Shown here: positions 1 to 7,242 of the stretch, piece after piece
Numbering within the stretch: the stretch's first letter is position 1
How the letters are laid out: the number at the start of each line of letters is the position of its first letter
Assembly: GCA_016866375.1 (NCBI GenBank)
Contig: VGMK01000044.1
Span: forward strand, 1 to 12,542
DNA: 12,542 nt
Source: Bacteroidota bacterium
Lineage (GTDB): Bacteria > Bacteroidota > Bacteroidia > Flavobacteriales_D > Crocinitomicaceae
Direction of reading: 5' to 3'
The notes under the pieces: model-generated
Seen by the model: only the letters and a program-made list of their open reading frames with translations
Databases searched by the model: none
Told to the model about the DNA's origin: nothing
Translations under genes and position numbers: made by a program

Positions 1-28
1 GGTGACGGTAAAATATCAATTTGGGCGG

Positions 29-1144
29 TTAGGCATTTTTTTTTTCGTGCTCTTGTTTTAACGAACAGAGCTGCATGAGCGATACTTCCAAGAGCAACCT
101 TGTATTTTTTGAGGATCTGTATTGTACATCAGTATTGCTCAACACATTCAGTGCTTTTAGAATAACAATACTTTCTATGCGCTTCGCCTGTTCTTCAAAT
201 TTGCGTTGAATGGTTTCAGGAACTTCCAATAATGAGGTTGTTCTTACATCTTTACAAACTAATAAATTTCTATAGTGATCTGCTAATCCAATGGCAAAAT
301 TATGTCCATCAAATCCTTTATCATAAATGTCGTGTAGAATGAGCAAGGCGTTGGGAATATCCTCTTTCTCAGCTGCCTCAACAATCTTGAAGTAATATTC
401 ATAATCAAGAATATTTAAGTTCTCTGAAGTGCTTTTATAGGTTAGATTATTTCCGCTGAACGTAACCATTTGGTCAAAAATACTGAGTGCATCGCGAAGT
501 GCACCATCCGCTTTCATGGCAATTAAATGCAAAGCCTCTGGGTCAGCAGAAACCCCCTCCCTCGAAGCAATCAATGCCAGGTGTTCAGCGATATCTTGTA
601 CTTTAATTCGGTTAAAATCGAATATCTGGCAACGCGACAGTATCGTCGGGATAATTTTATGTTTTTCTGTGGTAGCCAGAATAAAAATCGCATGTTTAGG
701 CGGTTCTTCGAGTGTTTTTAAAAATGCATTGAAGGCGCTTGGCGACAACATGTGCACCTCATCAATGATGTAAACCTTGTGGCTTCCGAGCTGAGGTGCT
801 ACCCTGACTTGTTCAATTAAATTTCGAATATCATCCACCGAATTATTCGAAGCTGCATCCAATTCATAAACATTTAACGATGCGCCTGAATTAAATGACA
901 GGCAGGAATCGCATTGATCACAGGCCTCGATATTTTCCGTTCTGTTAAAGCAGTTTATCGTTTTTGCGAGAATTCGTGCAGTTGTAGTTTTTCCTACCCC
1001 TCTTGGGCCACAGAATAAAAAAGCTTGTGCCAAGAGGTCATTTTTGATTGCATTCTTCAGAGTTCCTGTAATGGTCTTTTGACCAACAACGGTATCAAAC
1101 GTTTGTGGTCTGTATTTACGCGCTGAAACTACAAATTCTGCCAT
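29..1144 (-). CDS. dnaX: DNA polymerase III clamp-loader subunit gamma/tau (short, gamma-length form)
   Basis: This is the AAA+ ATPase subunit of the cytoplasmic DnaX clamp loader, which opens and loads the beta sliding clamp at replication. Visible motifs: Walker A GPRGVGKT at residues 46-53; four zinc-binding cysteines at C65, C75, C78 and C81; Walker B IIDE ending at D128-E129; sensor-1 ATT near 157-159; and the arginine-finger SRC at 170-172. The rest (about 180-365) fits the lid and oligomerisation domains I-III. At 371 aa it stops where the tau-specific region begins in longer family members. The stop comes two codons after an A10 run (positions 36-45); one added A, or a -1 shift, gives an open frame to the window edge, so a longer tau product is possible. 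It could also reflect a natural short form or a homopolymer sequencing error. A promoter lies directly upstream, so it is probably transcribed separately from the metallophosphoesterase gene 60 nt upstream. The family call is near certain; the true C-terminus is not. Confidence 0.96.
   Translation of the reverse strand: MAEFVVSARKYRPQTFDTVVGQKTITGTLKNAIKNDLLAQAFLFCGPRGVGKTTTARILAKTINCFNRTENIEACDQCDSCLSFNSGASLNVYELDAASNNSVDDIRNLIEQVRVAPQLGSHKVYIIDEVHMLSPSAFNAFLKTLEEPPKHAIFILATTEKHKIIPTILSRCQIFDFNRIKVQDIAEHLALIASREGVSADPEALHLIAMKADGALRDALSIFDQMVTFSGNNLTYKSTSENLNILDYEYYFKIVEAAEKEDIPNALLILHDIYDKGFDGHNFAIGLADHYRNLLVCKDVRTTSLLEVPETIQRKFEEQAKRIESIVILKALNVLSNTDVQYRSSKNTRLLLEVSLMQLCSLKQEHEKKNA
36..45 (-). 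repeat. A10 homopolymer (T10 on the plus strand) at the 3' end of dnaX
   Basis: Ten consecutive A residues on the coding strand span the codons GAA AAA AAA AAT just before the dnaX stop at 31-29. The zero frame ends in TAA. The -1 frame reads on from codon TGC at 35 through CTA, ACC, GCC and so on to the window edge without a stop (11 further codons). The +1 frame meets TGA at 18-16. A run of this length is long enough for RNA polymerase or ribosome slippage. Confidence 0.9.
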
Positions 1145-1148
1145 AAAT

Positions 1149-1183
1149 CAAAGATAATCAATAAGATTTTAGCTTGCTTCAAA
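1149..1183 (-). promoter_or_regulatory. Bacteroidota-type promoter of dnaX
   Basis: Reading the minus strand, TTTG (1183-1180) is followed after 23 nt by TATCTTTG (1156-1149), matching the Bacteroidota -33 TTG / -7 TAnnTTTG pattern at the long end of its spacing range. Only four bases separate the -7 box from the dnaX ATG (1144-1142), so transcription may begin at or next to the start codon and give a leaderless message. This is a prediction from motif match only. Confidence 0.6.
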
Positions 1184-1203
1184 CTTTTATCAACAACAAA
1201 AAA

Positions 1204-2451
1204 TTATTTATCTTTTCTCGGATAAATCTCCACAAGAGTTCCGTTTTTTGGACCAAACAGATCTAAGGACTCTGGAATCATAAATCGGGTGGATTCAGAA
1301 AGCGGATTAATTTTGTCAACATTTTCATACTTCACTGTCCGAAGTTCGATTTTATCTTTCGAAATAAAAATCCAATTAAATTGATTGACTTTTCCTGCAT
1401 CTCTTGTCCAGGATTTACAATCATCGGCCTCGCGAAGAGGAGCTCCCCAGCATCCTTCCCCTGCATATACAATACCTTTTTCGTCATTTCGCTTAAATCC
1501 CTCGTCTGCATCTTTATCTTGCGAACTGAGAATGGGCCACGTTATTTTCGTGGTATGTGAATCATTTTCTAGACAAAGGCGAACATTAGGGAATTTTTCA
1601 AATAAGGGAACGAAGTTTCTATATTGTGTTTGCATTTCTTTTTTAAAGCTTACATGAGCGCGAATTGGACGGTGGTATTGGGGTAACTGCCAAAAATAAT
1701 TTTTGTGATCCTCGAGTGACTTTTGCAGAAAAACCTTTTGACCACCAATTTTCAATATTTCAGAGTTCAATGAAATAACGTTTATTAAATTTCCCCCAAA
1801 AGTGGTACTGTAGTATAATTTGGGATGAGGAACATTGAATAATTTTACGAGAACTTTATTGGTTTTTTCGTGATTCCCACGCGAAACAACAAGGGGTGTA
1901 ATTCGTCCATCAATGTCGATTGTAGATTCCCAATCTTCAAACCAGTCTATCCATTGATAATCCAAATCCAATCCAATAAAATCACCGTTGAACAGCACGG
2001 TATGAGCTTTTAATTTTGCCACTAACTTGTTTGCCTGCAGGCGAATGGTTCTTTCGTCTCGTGAGTCCCCACCTGCAATAAATGAAATACGTTCTTCTGG
2101 AGAATCGGGTACTGTAGAAAAATAATAGGTTCTTCCAAAACCCTCGGTATCCTTTATTGTAAAATAATACCGTGTGTTTGGTTTTAGATTTTTTAATTCG
2201 ACCAAACAGTTATTCATTCCTTTCCAGTTATTTCTCGAGGTTAAAAGCAATTCTTGACGGTATCTATTTTTACTTGGTTCAACAGTGTCTAAATATAAAC
2301 CCATAAATTGACCTCTTTTTTGATCCCAAATGATAGTTGCCGTTGTTGATGCATCTCCACTAAATACCACACGTACAAAGCGCGTTTTACCGAGTGAATG
2401 AAAAGCGATAGAACAAACTAGAAAAATAAATACCTTTTTCTTGTTTATCAT
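1204..2451 (-). CDS. Secreted purple-acid-phosphatase-like metallophosphoesterase
   Basis: A 415-aa exported protein with a signal peptide at about residues 1-21 (MINKKK then a hydrophobic stretch). Residues about 25-113 resemble the fibronectin-III-like N-terminal domain of purple acid phosphatases, and about 121-370 form a calcineurin-like phosphoesterase domain. Metal-site motifs in order: GGDSR at 127-131, NGD at 155-157, GNHE at 192-195, a lone His at 266, and DSHT at 297-300. The last replaces the usual GHxH, and position 131 after GDS is Arg, so the second metal site may differ from the classic family. The likely reaction is phosphomonoester or phosphodiester hydrolysis in the periplasm or outside the cell; the substrate is unknown. 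It starts 1 nt after the stop of the upstream M16 gene, so the two are probably cotranscribed and translationally coupled. No T9SS sorting domain is seen at the C-terminus, which ends in a basic PRKDK. Confidence 0.85.
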   Translation of the reverse strand: MINKKKVFIFLVCSIAFHSLGKTRFVRVVFSGDASTTATIIWDQKRGQFMGLYLDTVEPSKNRYRQELLLTSRNNWKGMNNCLVELKNLKPNTRYYFTIKDTEGFGRTYYFSTVPDSPEERISFIAGGDSRDERTIRLQANKLVAKLKAHTVLFNGDFIGLDLDYQWIDWFEDWESTIDIDGRITPLVVSRGNHEKTNKVLVKLFNVPHPKLYYSTTFGGNLINVISLNSEILKIGGQKVFLQKSLEDHKNYFWQLPQYHRPIRAHVSFKKEMQTQYRNFVPLFEKFPNVRLCLENDSHTTKITWPILSSQDKDADEGFKRNDEKGIVYAGEGCWGAPLREADDCKSWTRDAGKVNQFNWIFISKDKIELRTVKYENVDKINPLSESTRFMIPESLDLFGPKNGTLVEIYPRKDK

Positions 2452-2452
2452 T

Positions 2453-4537
2453 TTACTTTTTAAATAATTTCATATCCGGTTTTCCGTTCACTTCTATTTT
2501 CACCACTTGACCCGACAAAATCATTGGTCCCATATTCATGGACATACTGTGCGGAAATAGTAGGCCCTTTACTTCTTTATAATCACCAAAAATCTGAGTT
2601 GATTCATTTGTTTTCTCACCTTCTTTGGTAATGGTTAAACTCTTTTCTTTTAAAAAGGTTTTTCGATTAAAATAGTCGTAACTTTCGGTTTCACCGTCCA
2701 CAATCTTAACTACATAATATTCGGTATCGTTTTCATTTTGAATACCTTCAAGTGAGTAATTTGTGTTGTTAGTTGCATAATTCAATTCCTGAAATAAACC
2801 TGCTTCTTTTTGCTTTTTAGCAACTTCTTCTGCAGTCATATCTTTTTTTCCTGCCATTGGAGCACTTGTATATCCTGATTTTCCGTCAAAATAGCTTAAT
2901 GGCATCTTGTTGCCTTGAAACTCTAAGGCTGTTGCCTCTGTTGCAGGAGCAAGATAATAATTGAAAAATTTTACGGTCATAGGCATTTGTGCTCCCGACA
3001 TTTCAGAAACACGTTCAACTGATTTTACTTTTTTCAATTTCTTAGTTAACTCTTTCATTGAGCTTGATTTCGTAACGGCCAAAAGATAATTCGTGATAAG
3101 TTGCTCTTTTGTAATGTCGGCCTTAGCCATATCTTTAAAGGGATTTCCGAATTCGTCCAAAATTGTAACTTTTCCATCACTATCGAACTTTTTTAGTTTA
3201 TCTAAAATTTCCTCATTTCCAACTACAATTATGTTGCAATTTTTTGAGGTGAAATAGGATTTAGCCATATTCAGAATATCGTATTTATTTACGCCCTCTA
3301 ATCGCTGCAAATAATTTTGGTAGTAGTCTTTGGGTAATTTATATTTGATAGTATTTAAAGCAAAACGTGCGATAGTTGAAGGACTCTCTAACGAGCGAGC
3401 AAATCCTCCAGCTTGAGATGATTTCGTTAGATTTATTTCGTCGTCTTTTACCACTTCTGTCGTTATTAACTCAAGTTCTTTGAGGATCTGTGTAATGGCT
3501 GAATCAGTTACAGCATTTCTAAAATTACCACCTGCCGACATCCATGATCCATTTTCTGTAATATTCATCGCAGAATAACAACCATAGGTATATGCCTTAT
3601 CCTCGCGAAGGTTTTGCATTAATCGCGTACCAAATCCACCGCCTCCGAGAATGCCATTGAGAACAGTTGAAGGCAATTGATTCACATCTCCTGTTTTCAT
3701 TTTGATTGGAAAAGTAATGTAAACGACACTTTGAACAGCACCACGCTTTTTAACAAACGTTACTTGATTTCCTTTGGGTTGCGTTGCTTCAGGTAAGGAT
3801 GCGACGTATTTATTACCACCTTTCCATTCTCCAAAATATTTAGCAACCATCTCCTCTGTTTGCATTCTTGTAATATCGCCCACCACTACTAAATATGCTC
3901 CATCTGGAGTAAAGTTTGATTTGTAGTAATTAATTACATCCTGGCGGGTAATGTTCTTTAAAGTTGTTTCATTCATTACATCACTGAACGGATGACCTGG
4001 AAAATTAACTTTTACCGTTGCATTCTGAGCCATTGTTCCGGCATCTGATTTTGCAGCTAACAATCCGTCCTCATTTTGCTTGCGGATACGATCAAATTCA
4101 CTTTCAGGAAAATTCGCATTCATCAGGACATCGTTCAAAAGACTTAATCCTTTGTCCATGTGTTTTGTCAAACAGGACATCGAAATGGAGTTTTTATCTG
4201 CTGATAGCGAAGCACCGATGAAATCAATTTCCTTATCCAATTGGTCTTTTGATCGGTTTGTAGTTCCGGACATAATTAAAGAACCAGCCATATCAGAAAG
4301 GCCAGCTTTGTCTCCTTCATTTCTAGGATCTGAGCCTATGCTTAAATCAAATGATACCCTTGGAAGTTTGTGATTTTCCGATAATATCACCGTAATTCCA
4401 TTTGCAGTGGTAAAAACTTCTGAGTCTTTAATTTCTATTTTTTTTGCTTGAGCAGGTGCAGGACGAACAGATCGGTCAACTTGACTAAAAGTTGTCGCAG
4501 TAAGGAAACAAGCACTAATGATAACTATATTTTTCAT
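2453..4537 (-). CDS. M16 peptidase homologue lacking the zinc motif (probable partner subunit), with C-terminal extension
   Basis: A 694-aa exported protein with signal peptide MKNIVIISACFLTATTFSQ. Residues about 37-235 and 258-455 are the paired N- and C-terminal M16 domains. Where active members have HxxEH, this protein has DMAGS at 82-86, so all three zinc-site residues are gone. It keeps the glycine-rich loop LGGGGFGTRL (297-306) and the R/Y pair, R311 in LRED and Y318, which bind substrate in M16B enzymes. This is the typical non-catalytic half of a heterodimeric M16 protease. About 220 further residues (about 470-694) form an extension beyond M16; its last third looks beta-rich, resembling LolA/outer-membrane-lipoprotein-sorting-type folds (tentative). 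The gene lies 11 nt after the catalytic M16 gene and 1 nt before the phosphoesterase gene. The role is probably periplasmic or cell-surface peptide degradation together with its neighbour; the substrate is unknown. Confidence 0.9.
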   Translation of the reverse strand: MKNIVIISACFLTATTFSQVDRSVRPAPAQAKKIEIKDSEVFTTANGITVILSENHKLPRVSFDLSIGSDPRNEGDKAGLSDMAGSLIMSGTTNRSKDQLDKEIDFIGASLSADKNSISMSCLTKHMDKGLSLLNDVLMNANFPESEFDRIRKQNEDGLLAAKSDAGTMAQNATVKVNFPGHPFSDVMNETTLKNITRQDVINYYKSNFTPDGAYLVVVGDITRMQTEEMVAKYFGEWKGGNKYVASLPEATQPKGNQVTFVKKRGAVQSVVYITFPIKMKTGDVNQLPSTVLNGILGGGGFGTRLMQNLREDKAYTYGCYSAMNITENGSWMSAGGNFRNAVTDSAITQILKELELITTEVVKDDEINLTKSSQAGGFARSLESPSTIARFALNTIKYKLPKDYYQNYLQRLEGVNKYDILNMAKSYFTSKNCNIIVVGNEEILDKLKKFDSDGKVTILDEFGNPFKDMAKADITKEQLITNYLLAVTKSSSMKELTKKLKKVKSVERVSEMSGAQMPMTVKFFNYYLAPATEATALEFQGNKMPLSYFDGKSGYTSAPMAGKKDMTAEEVAKKQKEAGLFQELNYATNNTNYSLEGIQNENDTEYYVVKIVDGETESYDYFNRKTFLKEKSLTITKEGEKTNESTQIFGDYKEVKGLLFPHSMSMNMGPMILSGQVVKIEVNGKPDMKLFKK

Positions 4538-4548
4538 ACTATTTCGTT

Positions 4549-6015
4549 TTATTTCGCTTTAGGTACATAATGAAGTATGACGCGAGCTTCTTGCGTAAGG
4601 TATTTGTTAGCAACACGTTGGATATCTTCTCTGGTGACTTTCATGTAATTATACATTAGAGAATTGACGCGGTTTGCATTTCCAAAATACACATGGTTAT
4701 CAGCTAAATTTTCAGCTATTCCCGCAATACTTGCATTCGCTGTCACAAGATTGTTTTCAAATTTGTTTCTTATTTTTTGAAATTCTTCCTCAGAAACTAA
4801 TTCCTTTTTGATTGTTTCAATTTGACCATCGAATTCTTTTTGTATGTCATCCAAGGAAACGTCCTTCGATGCAATAGCAGCAAAGATTCCAATTCCAGCA
4901 TCTTCCAACCCATAATTAAATGAAAAAGCAAAAGATGCCATTCTTTTCTTCTCAACAATTGTTTTATTGATTCGGGAGCTACTTCCACCAGAAAGTACTT
5001 CATTCATCATTTCTAATGCATAAGTGTCCGGGTGTGTTTGTTCTGGAAATTTATACCCCATGAAAATACCGGGTAATTCAATATTATCCTCGATTATATC
5101 TTTCGTTACGCCTTCTAAAACAGAATTATCTTTTGTGGTTCGCTTGATTACAATTTGTTTTGCCGTGTAATTAGCAATTAATTTTTTAGCCTCCGGATCA
5201 GACGATTTCAAAAAGTCTTTGGCATTGAATTTTGTTTTCGAGACACCGTATTTTTTAACGAAGGGTTCCTCTTCTAAATTGATAAAATCTCGATACAAAT
5301 TAATAGCCTCACCTTTCGGCATGGAGGCGAAATATTTATCTATCCATTTTTTTGTTTGCTCGATATTTAAATCTCCCGCTATTGATAATGTGGCATTACT
5401 CGGCACATAATAATTCTTGTAGAAATTCACATAATCCTCTTCCTGCGCTGCATCCAAATGCTCCATGCTTCCAATTGGTGCCCAATTGTATGGGTGTGAT
5501 GGGAAAACGCGTTTGAACATCTCAGTGAAAAAGGAACCGTATGGCTGATTGTCGACACGTTGTCTTTTTTCCTCTTTAACTACACTTCGCTGTGTTTCGA
5601 TACCTTTAATGTCAACTTTCGCGTGAAGCATTCGCTCACTTTCTAGCCATAAACCGAGTTCCAATTGATTGGATGGTAAAATCTCGTAGTAGTAAGTTCT
5701 GTCTTGTGAAGTGTTCGCGTTCAAAGTTCCACCATTTTTTTCTACTAATTCACTGTATTCTCCTCTGCCAATATTTGCGGAGCCTTCAAATAAGAGGTGT
5801 TCAAAAAAGTGCGCAAATCCCGTTCTTTCTGGAATTTCATTTTTTGATCCCACGTGATACAAAACTGAGACAGCTACAATTGGCGTAGCGTGCTCTTCAT
5901 GCAGAATGACATGTATCCCATTCGGTAAATCATACTCAACATATTTGATTTTTTGTTGTGCAGTTGACCATGCCGAAACTGATAATGCCATTCCAAATAA
6001 TACTGATTTTCTCAT
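4549..6015 (-). CDS. Zinc-dependent M16 (pitrilysin/insulinase family) peptidase, catalytic subunit
   Basis: A 488-aa exported metallopeptidase with signal peptide MRKSVLFGMALSVSAWSTAQ ending in the lineage-typical AQ. The inverted zinc motif HFFEH is at residues 69-73 (ligands H69 and H73, catalytic base E72). The distal glutamate ligand fits E149 in VVKEEKRQ, 76 residues after H73, the expected family spacing. The N-terminal M16 domain covers about 25-225 and the C-terminal domain about 315-485, joined by a long linker. The R/Y pair of the C-terminal domain is missing: V354 and S361 stand at the aligned positions. The next gene has exactly that pair but no zinc site, so the two are best read as subunits of one heterodimeric protease. 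It is the first gene of the three-gene minus-strand cluster; its promoter should lie in 6016-6126, but I see only a one-mismatch -7 box (TTTATTTG, 6060-6053). Confidence 0.94.
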   Translation of the reverse strand: MRKSVLFGMALSVSAWSTAQQKIKYVEYDLPNGIHVILHEEHATPIVAVSVLYHVGSKNEIPERTGFAHFFEHLLFEGSANIGRGEYSELVEKNGGTLNANTSQDRTYYYEILPSNQLELGLWLESERMLHAKVDIKGIETQRSVVKEEKRQRVDNQPYGSFFTEMFKRVFPSHPYNWAPIGSMEHLDAAQEEDYVNFYKNYYVPSNATLSIAGDLNIEQTKKWIDKYFASMPKGEAINLYRDFINLEEEPFVKKYGVSKTKFNAKDFLKSSDPEAKKLIANYTAKQIVIKRTTKDNSVLEGVTKDIIEDNIELPGIFMGYKFPEQTHPDTYALEMMNEVLSGGSSSRINKTIVEKKRMASFAFSFNYGLEDAGIGIFAAIASKDVSLDDIQKEFDGQIETIKKELVSEEEFQKIRNKFENNLVTANASIAGIAENLADNHVYFGNANRVNSLMYNYMKVTREDIQRVANKYLTQEARVILHYVPKAK

Positions 6016-6126
6016 AAATTTAATTTGGATGGCTAAAATAAGCTAAAAATTGCAAATAAAGCGGATCAACCTGCGTTAATACACTACTTTCCCTTTTGGT
6101 CTAAAAATTGGTTACCTTTGAATTCA
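6016..6126. other. Divergent intergenic region between the M16 cluster and the repeat-protein gene
   Basis: These 111 bp separate two head-to-head transcription units. On the plus strand TACCTTTG (6113-6120) serves the repeat-protein gene. On the minus strand the best candidate for the M16 cluster is TTTATTTG (6060-6053), one mismatch from TAnnTTTG, with no TTG at a suitable -33 distance. No riboswitch-like structure or operator palindrome was recognised. Confidence 0.5.
6113..6120 (+). promoter_or_regulatory. Candidate -7 box TACCTTTG for the repeat-protein gene
   Basis: TACCTTTG matches TAnnTTTG and ends 6 nt before the ATG at 6127. The nearest TTG upstream (6096-6098) is only 14 nt away, shorter than the usual spacing, so the -33 element is weak. 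If used, the message would start at or within a few bases of the start codon. Confidence 0.45.
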
Positions 6127-7242
6127 ATGAAAATAAAAATAGCACTCGTCTTTCTGGGATTTTACCTAAATAGTCTTGCGCAGGGAATTGTTCCTTTTAT
6201 GGATTTTAATAATTTTTTATCAAGTTACGAAAATGGTTTTTTCAGGCAAATAGAAATTCAGCCAATATCCAATTTGAAAACAGGAGATGAACTCGCTGCT
6301 TACCTGGACCTTCGGGGTAATTTAAGGCTTTATGATGGAAAAGAAAGACGTGATATTACTCTGTTGAATGCTACTTATGAAGTTTCTGATCATATTTTGG
6401 CCTACATGATCGCGGGGGGGTTAAAAGCTTGGGTAGATGGAAAAAATTTTAATTTAACGAGTTTTGCTTCTGAATATGCTGTCAAAGATTCGTTAGTGGT
6501 ATTTCTTGATGGGCGCACGCGCTCAACAAACGTATTTTGGAACAAACAAAGCATCATGCTTGCAAATATTTTTGACAAATTGGAAATGCCTGAGTTCATT
6601 GGGGATAATTTAGTTATTTACAAAGATGCCAGTCAGACATACAATGTTTTTTGGAAAGGAAGAAACTATGAAATAGGTTTATTCAATCAAGAATTCAAAG
6701 GTTTTCCCGGAACCGATGGGAGAGGTCAAATTACGTTCAGTGTCGGTTGCGATGTTTTTTGTTTTAATGATCCTTTCACTCAATCATTTGTAGTTTTTGA
6801 AGACGGTGAAATGAAAGACATAGAATCTTTACCTGTTCAAAAATTCATGGCAGCGAGAGGATTTGTGGCTTACGAGGACATCAACGGTAATTTATGGCAC
6901 TACAGAAAAGGTGTAAAAACTCCACTTAGTAATTTCGGTGCTACTAAATGGATGGCAAAAGACGATCTCGTGACATGGGTGGAAAATTCATACTTCTTTG
7001 CATACTCCGACGGAGTTAAAACTGAAGTCGCAAACTACAGTCCCCAAGATTTTCAGCTCAAAAATAATATTTTAGCCTTCCGAAATATTCTCGGCGGTGT
7101 GGATGCATTCGTTGACGGCAAGGTAGTAAATATCACCAATCAACTTGATTCGGAATATATGATTTTTGGAAATAAGGTGCTTACTCTACTGCCCAATAAA
7201 TCGGCAATTGTTTATGAAAATGGGACGAAATATTCAAATTAG
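6127..7242 (+). CDS. Secreted repeat protein of unknown function (possible beta-propeller)
   Basis: Not recognised as a named family. The ATG at 6127 was chosen over the in-frame TTG at 6118 because it gives a clean signal peptide (MKIKIALVFLGFYLNSLAQ, cleavage after AQ) and the -7 box overlaps the TTG. The mature part of the 371 aa is built of units of about 33-40 residues, each with a short beta strand ('LxxYxD' type), then a polar turn, an aromatic residue and 'xDGK/xxGK', then 'xxI'. Units begin near residues 55, 89, 122, 161, 220, 245, 280 and 315, with a partial one near 350. This spacing and strand/turn pattern suggests a seven- or eight-bladed beta-propeller, an inference from the repeats alone. 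Only two Cys (208, 212) occur, both in the irregular central unit. No catalytic motif and no T9SS sorting tail are visible. It overlaps the downstream NlpC/P60 gene by 29 nt, so coexpression is likely. Confidence 0.8.
   Translation: MKIKIALVFLGFYLNSLAQGIVPFMDFNNFLSSYENGFFRQIEIQPISNLKTGDELAAYLDLRGNLRLYDGKERRDITLLNATYEVSDHILAYMIAGGLKAWVDGKNFNLTSFASEYAVKDSLVVFLDGRTRSTNVFWNKQSIMLANIFDKLEMPEFIGDNLVIYKDASQTYNVFWKGRNYEIGLFNQEFKGFPGTDGRGQITFSVGCDVFCFNDPFTQSFVVFEDGEMKDIESLPVQKFMAARGFVAYEDINGNLWHYRKGVKTPLSNFGATKWMAKDDLVTWVENSYFFAYSDGVKTEVANYSPQDFQLKNNILAFRNILGGVDAFVDGKVVNITNQLDSEYMIFGNKVLTLLPNKSAIVYENGTKYSN

Noticed and set aside
29..1144. dnaX as a truncated pseudogene
   Set aside because: Domains I-III with all ATPase, zinc and arginine-finger residues are intact and correspond to a functional gamma-type product; the end at an A10 run is better explained by a short form, slippage or a homopolymer error.
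108..3491. The string ttgaggatctgt seen both near 109-120 and near 3480-3491
   Set aside because: It is a single 12-base match in two unrelated coding regions with no flanking similarity or spacing pattern; chance is the simplest explanation.
6414..6420. G7 run in the repeat-protein gene as a phase-variation tract
   Set aside because: Seven bases is short for a contingency tract and it sits well inside the gene; it is noted only because long G runs are rare in AT-rich DNA.
7166..7213. Earlier ATG for the NlpC/P60 gene inside the repeat-protein gene
   Set aside because: It would place 16 polar and hydrophobic mixed residues ahead of a standard signal peptide; starting at 7214 or 7220 gives a normal export signal.
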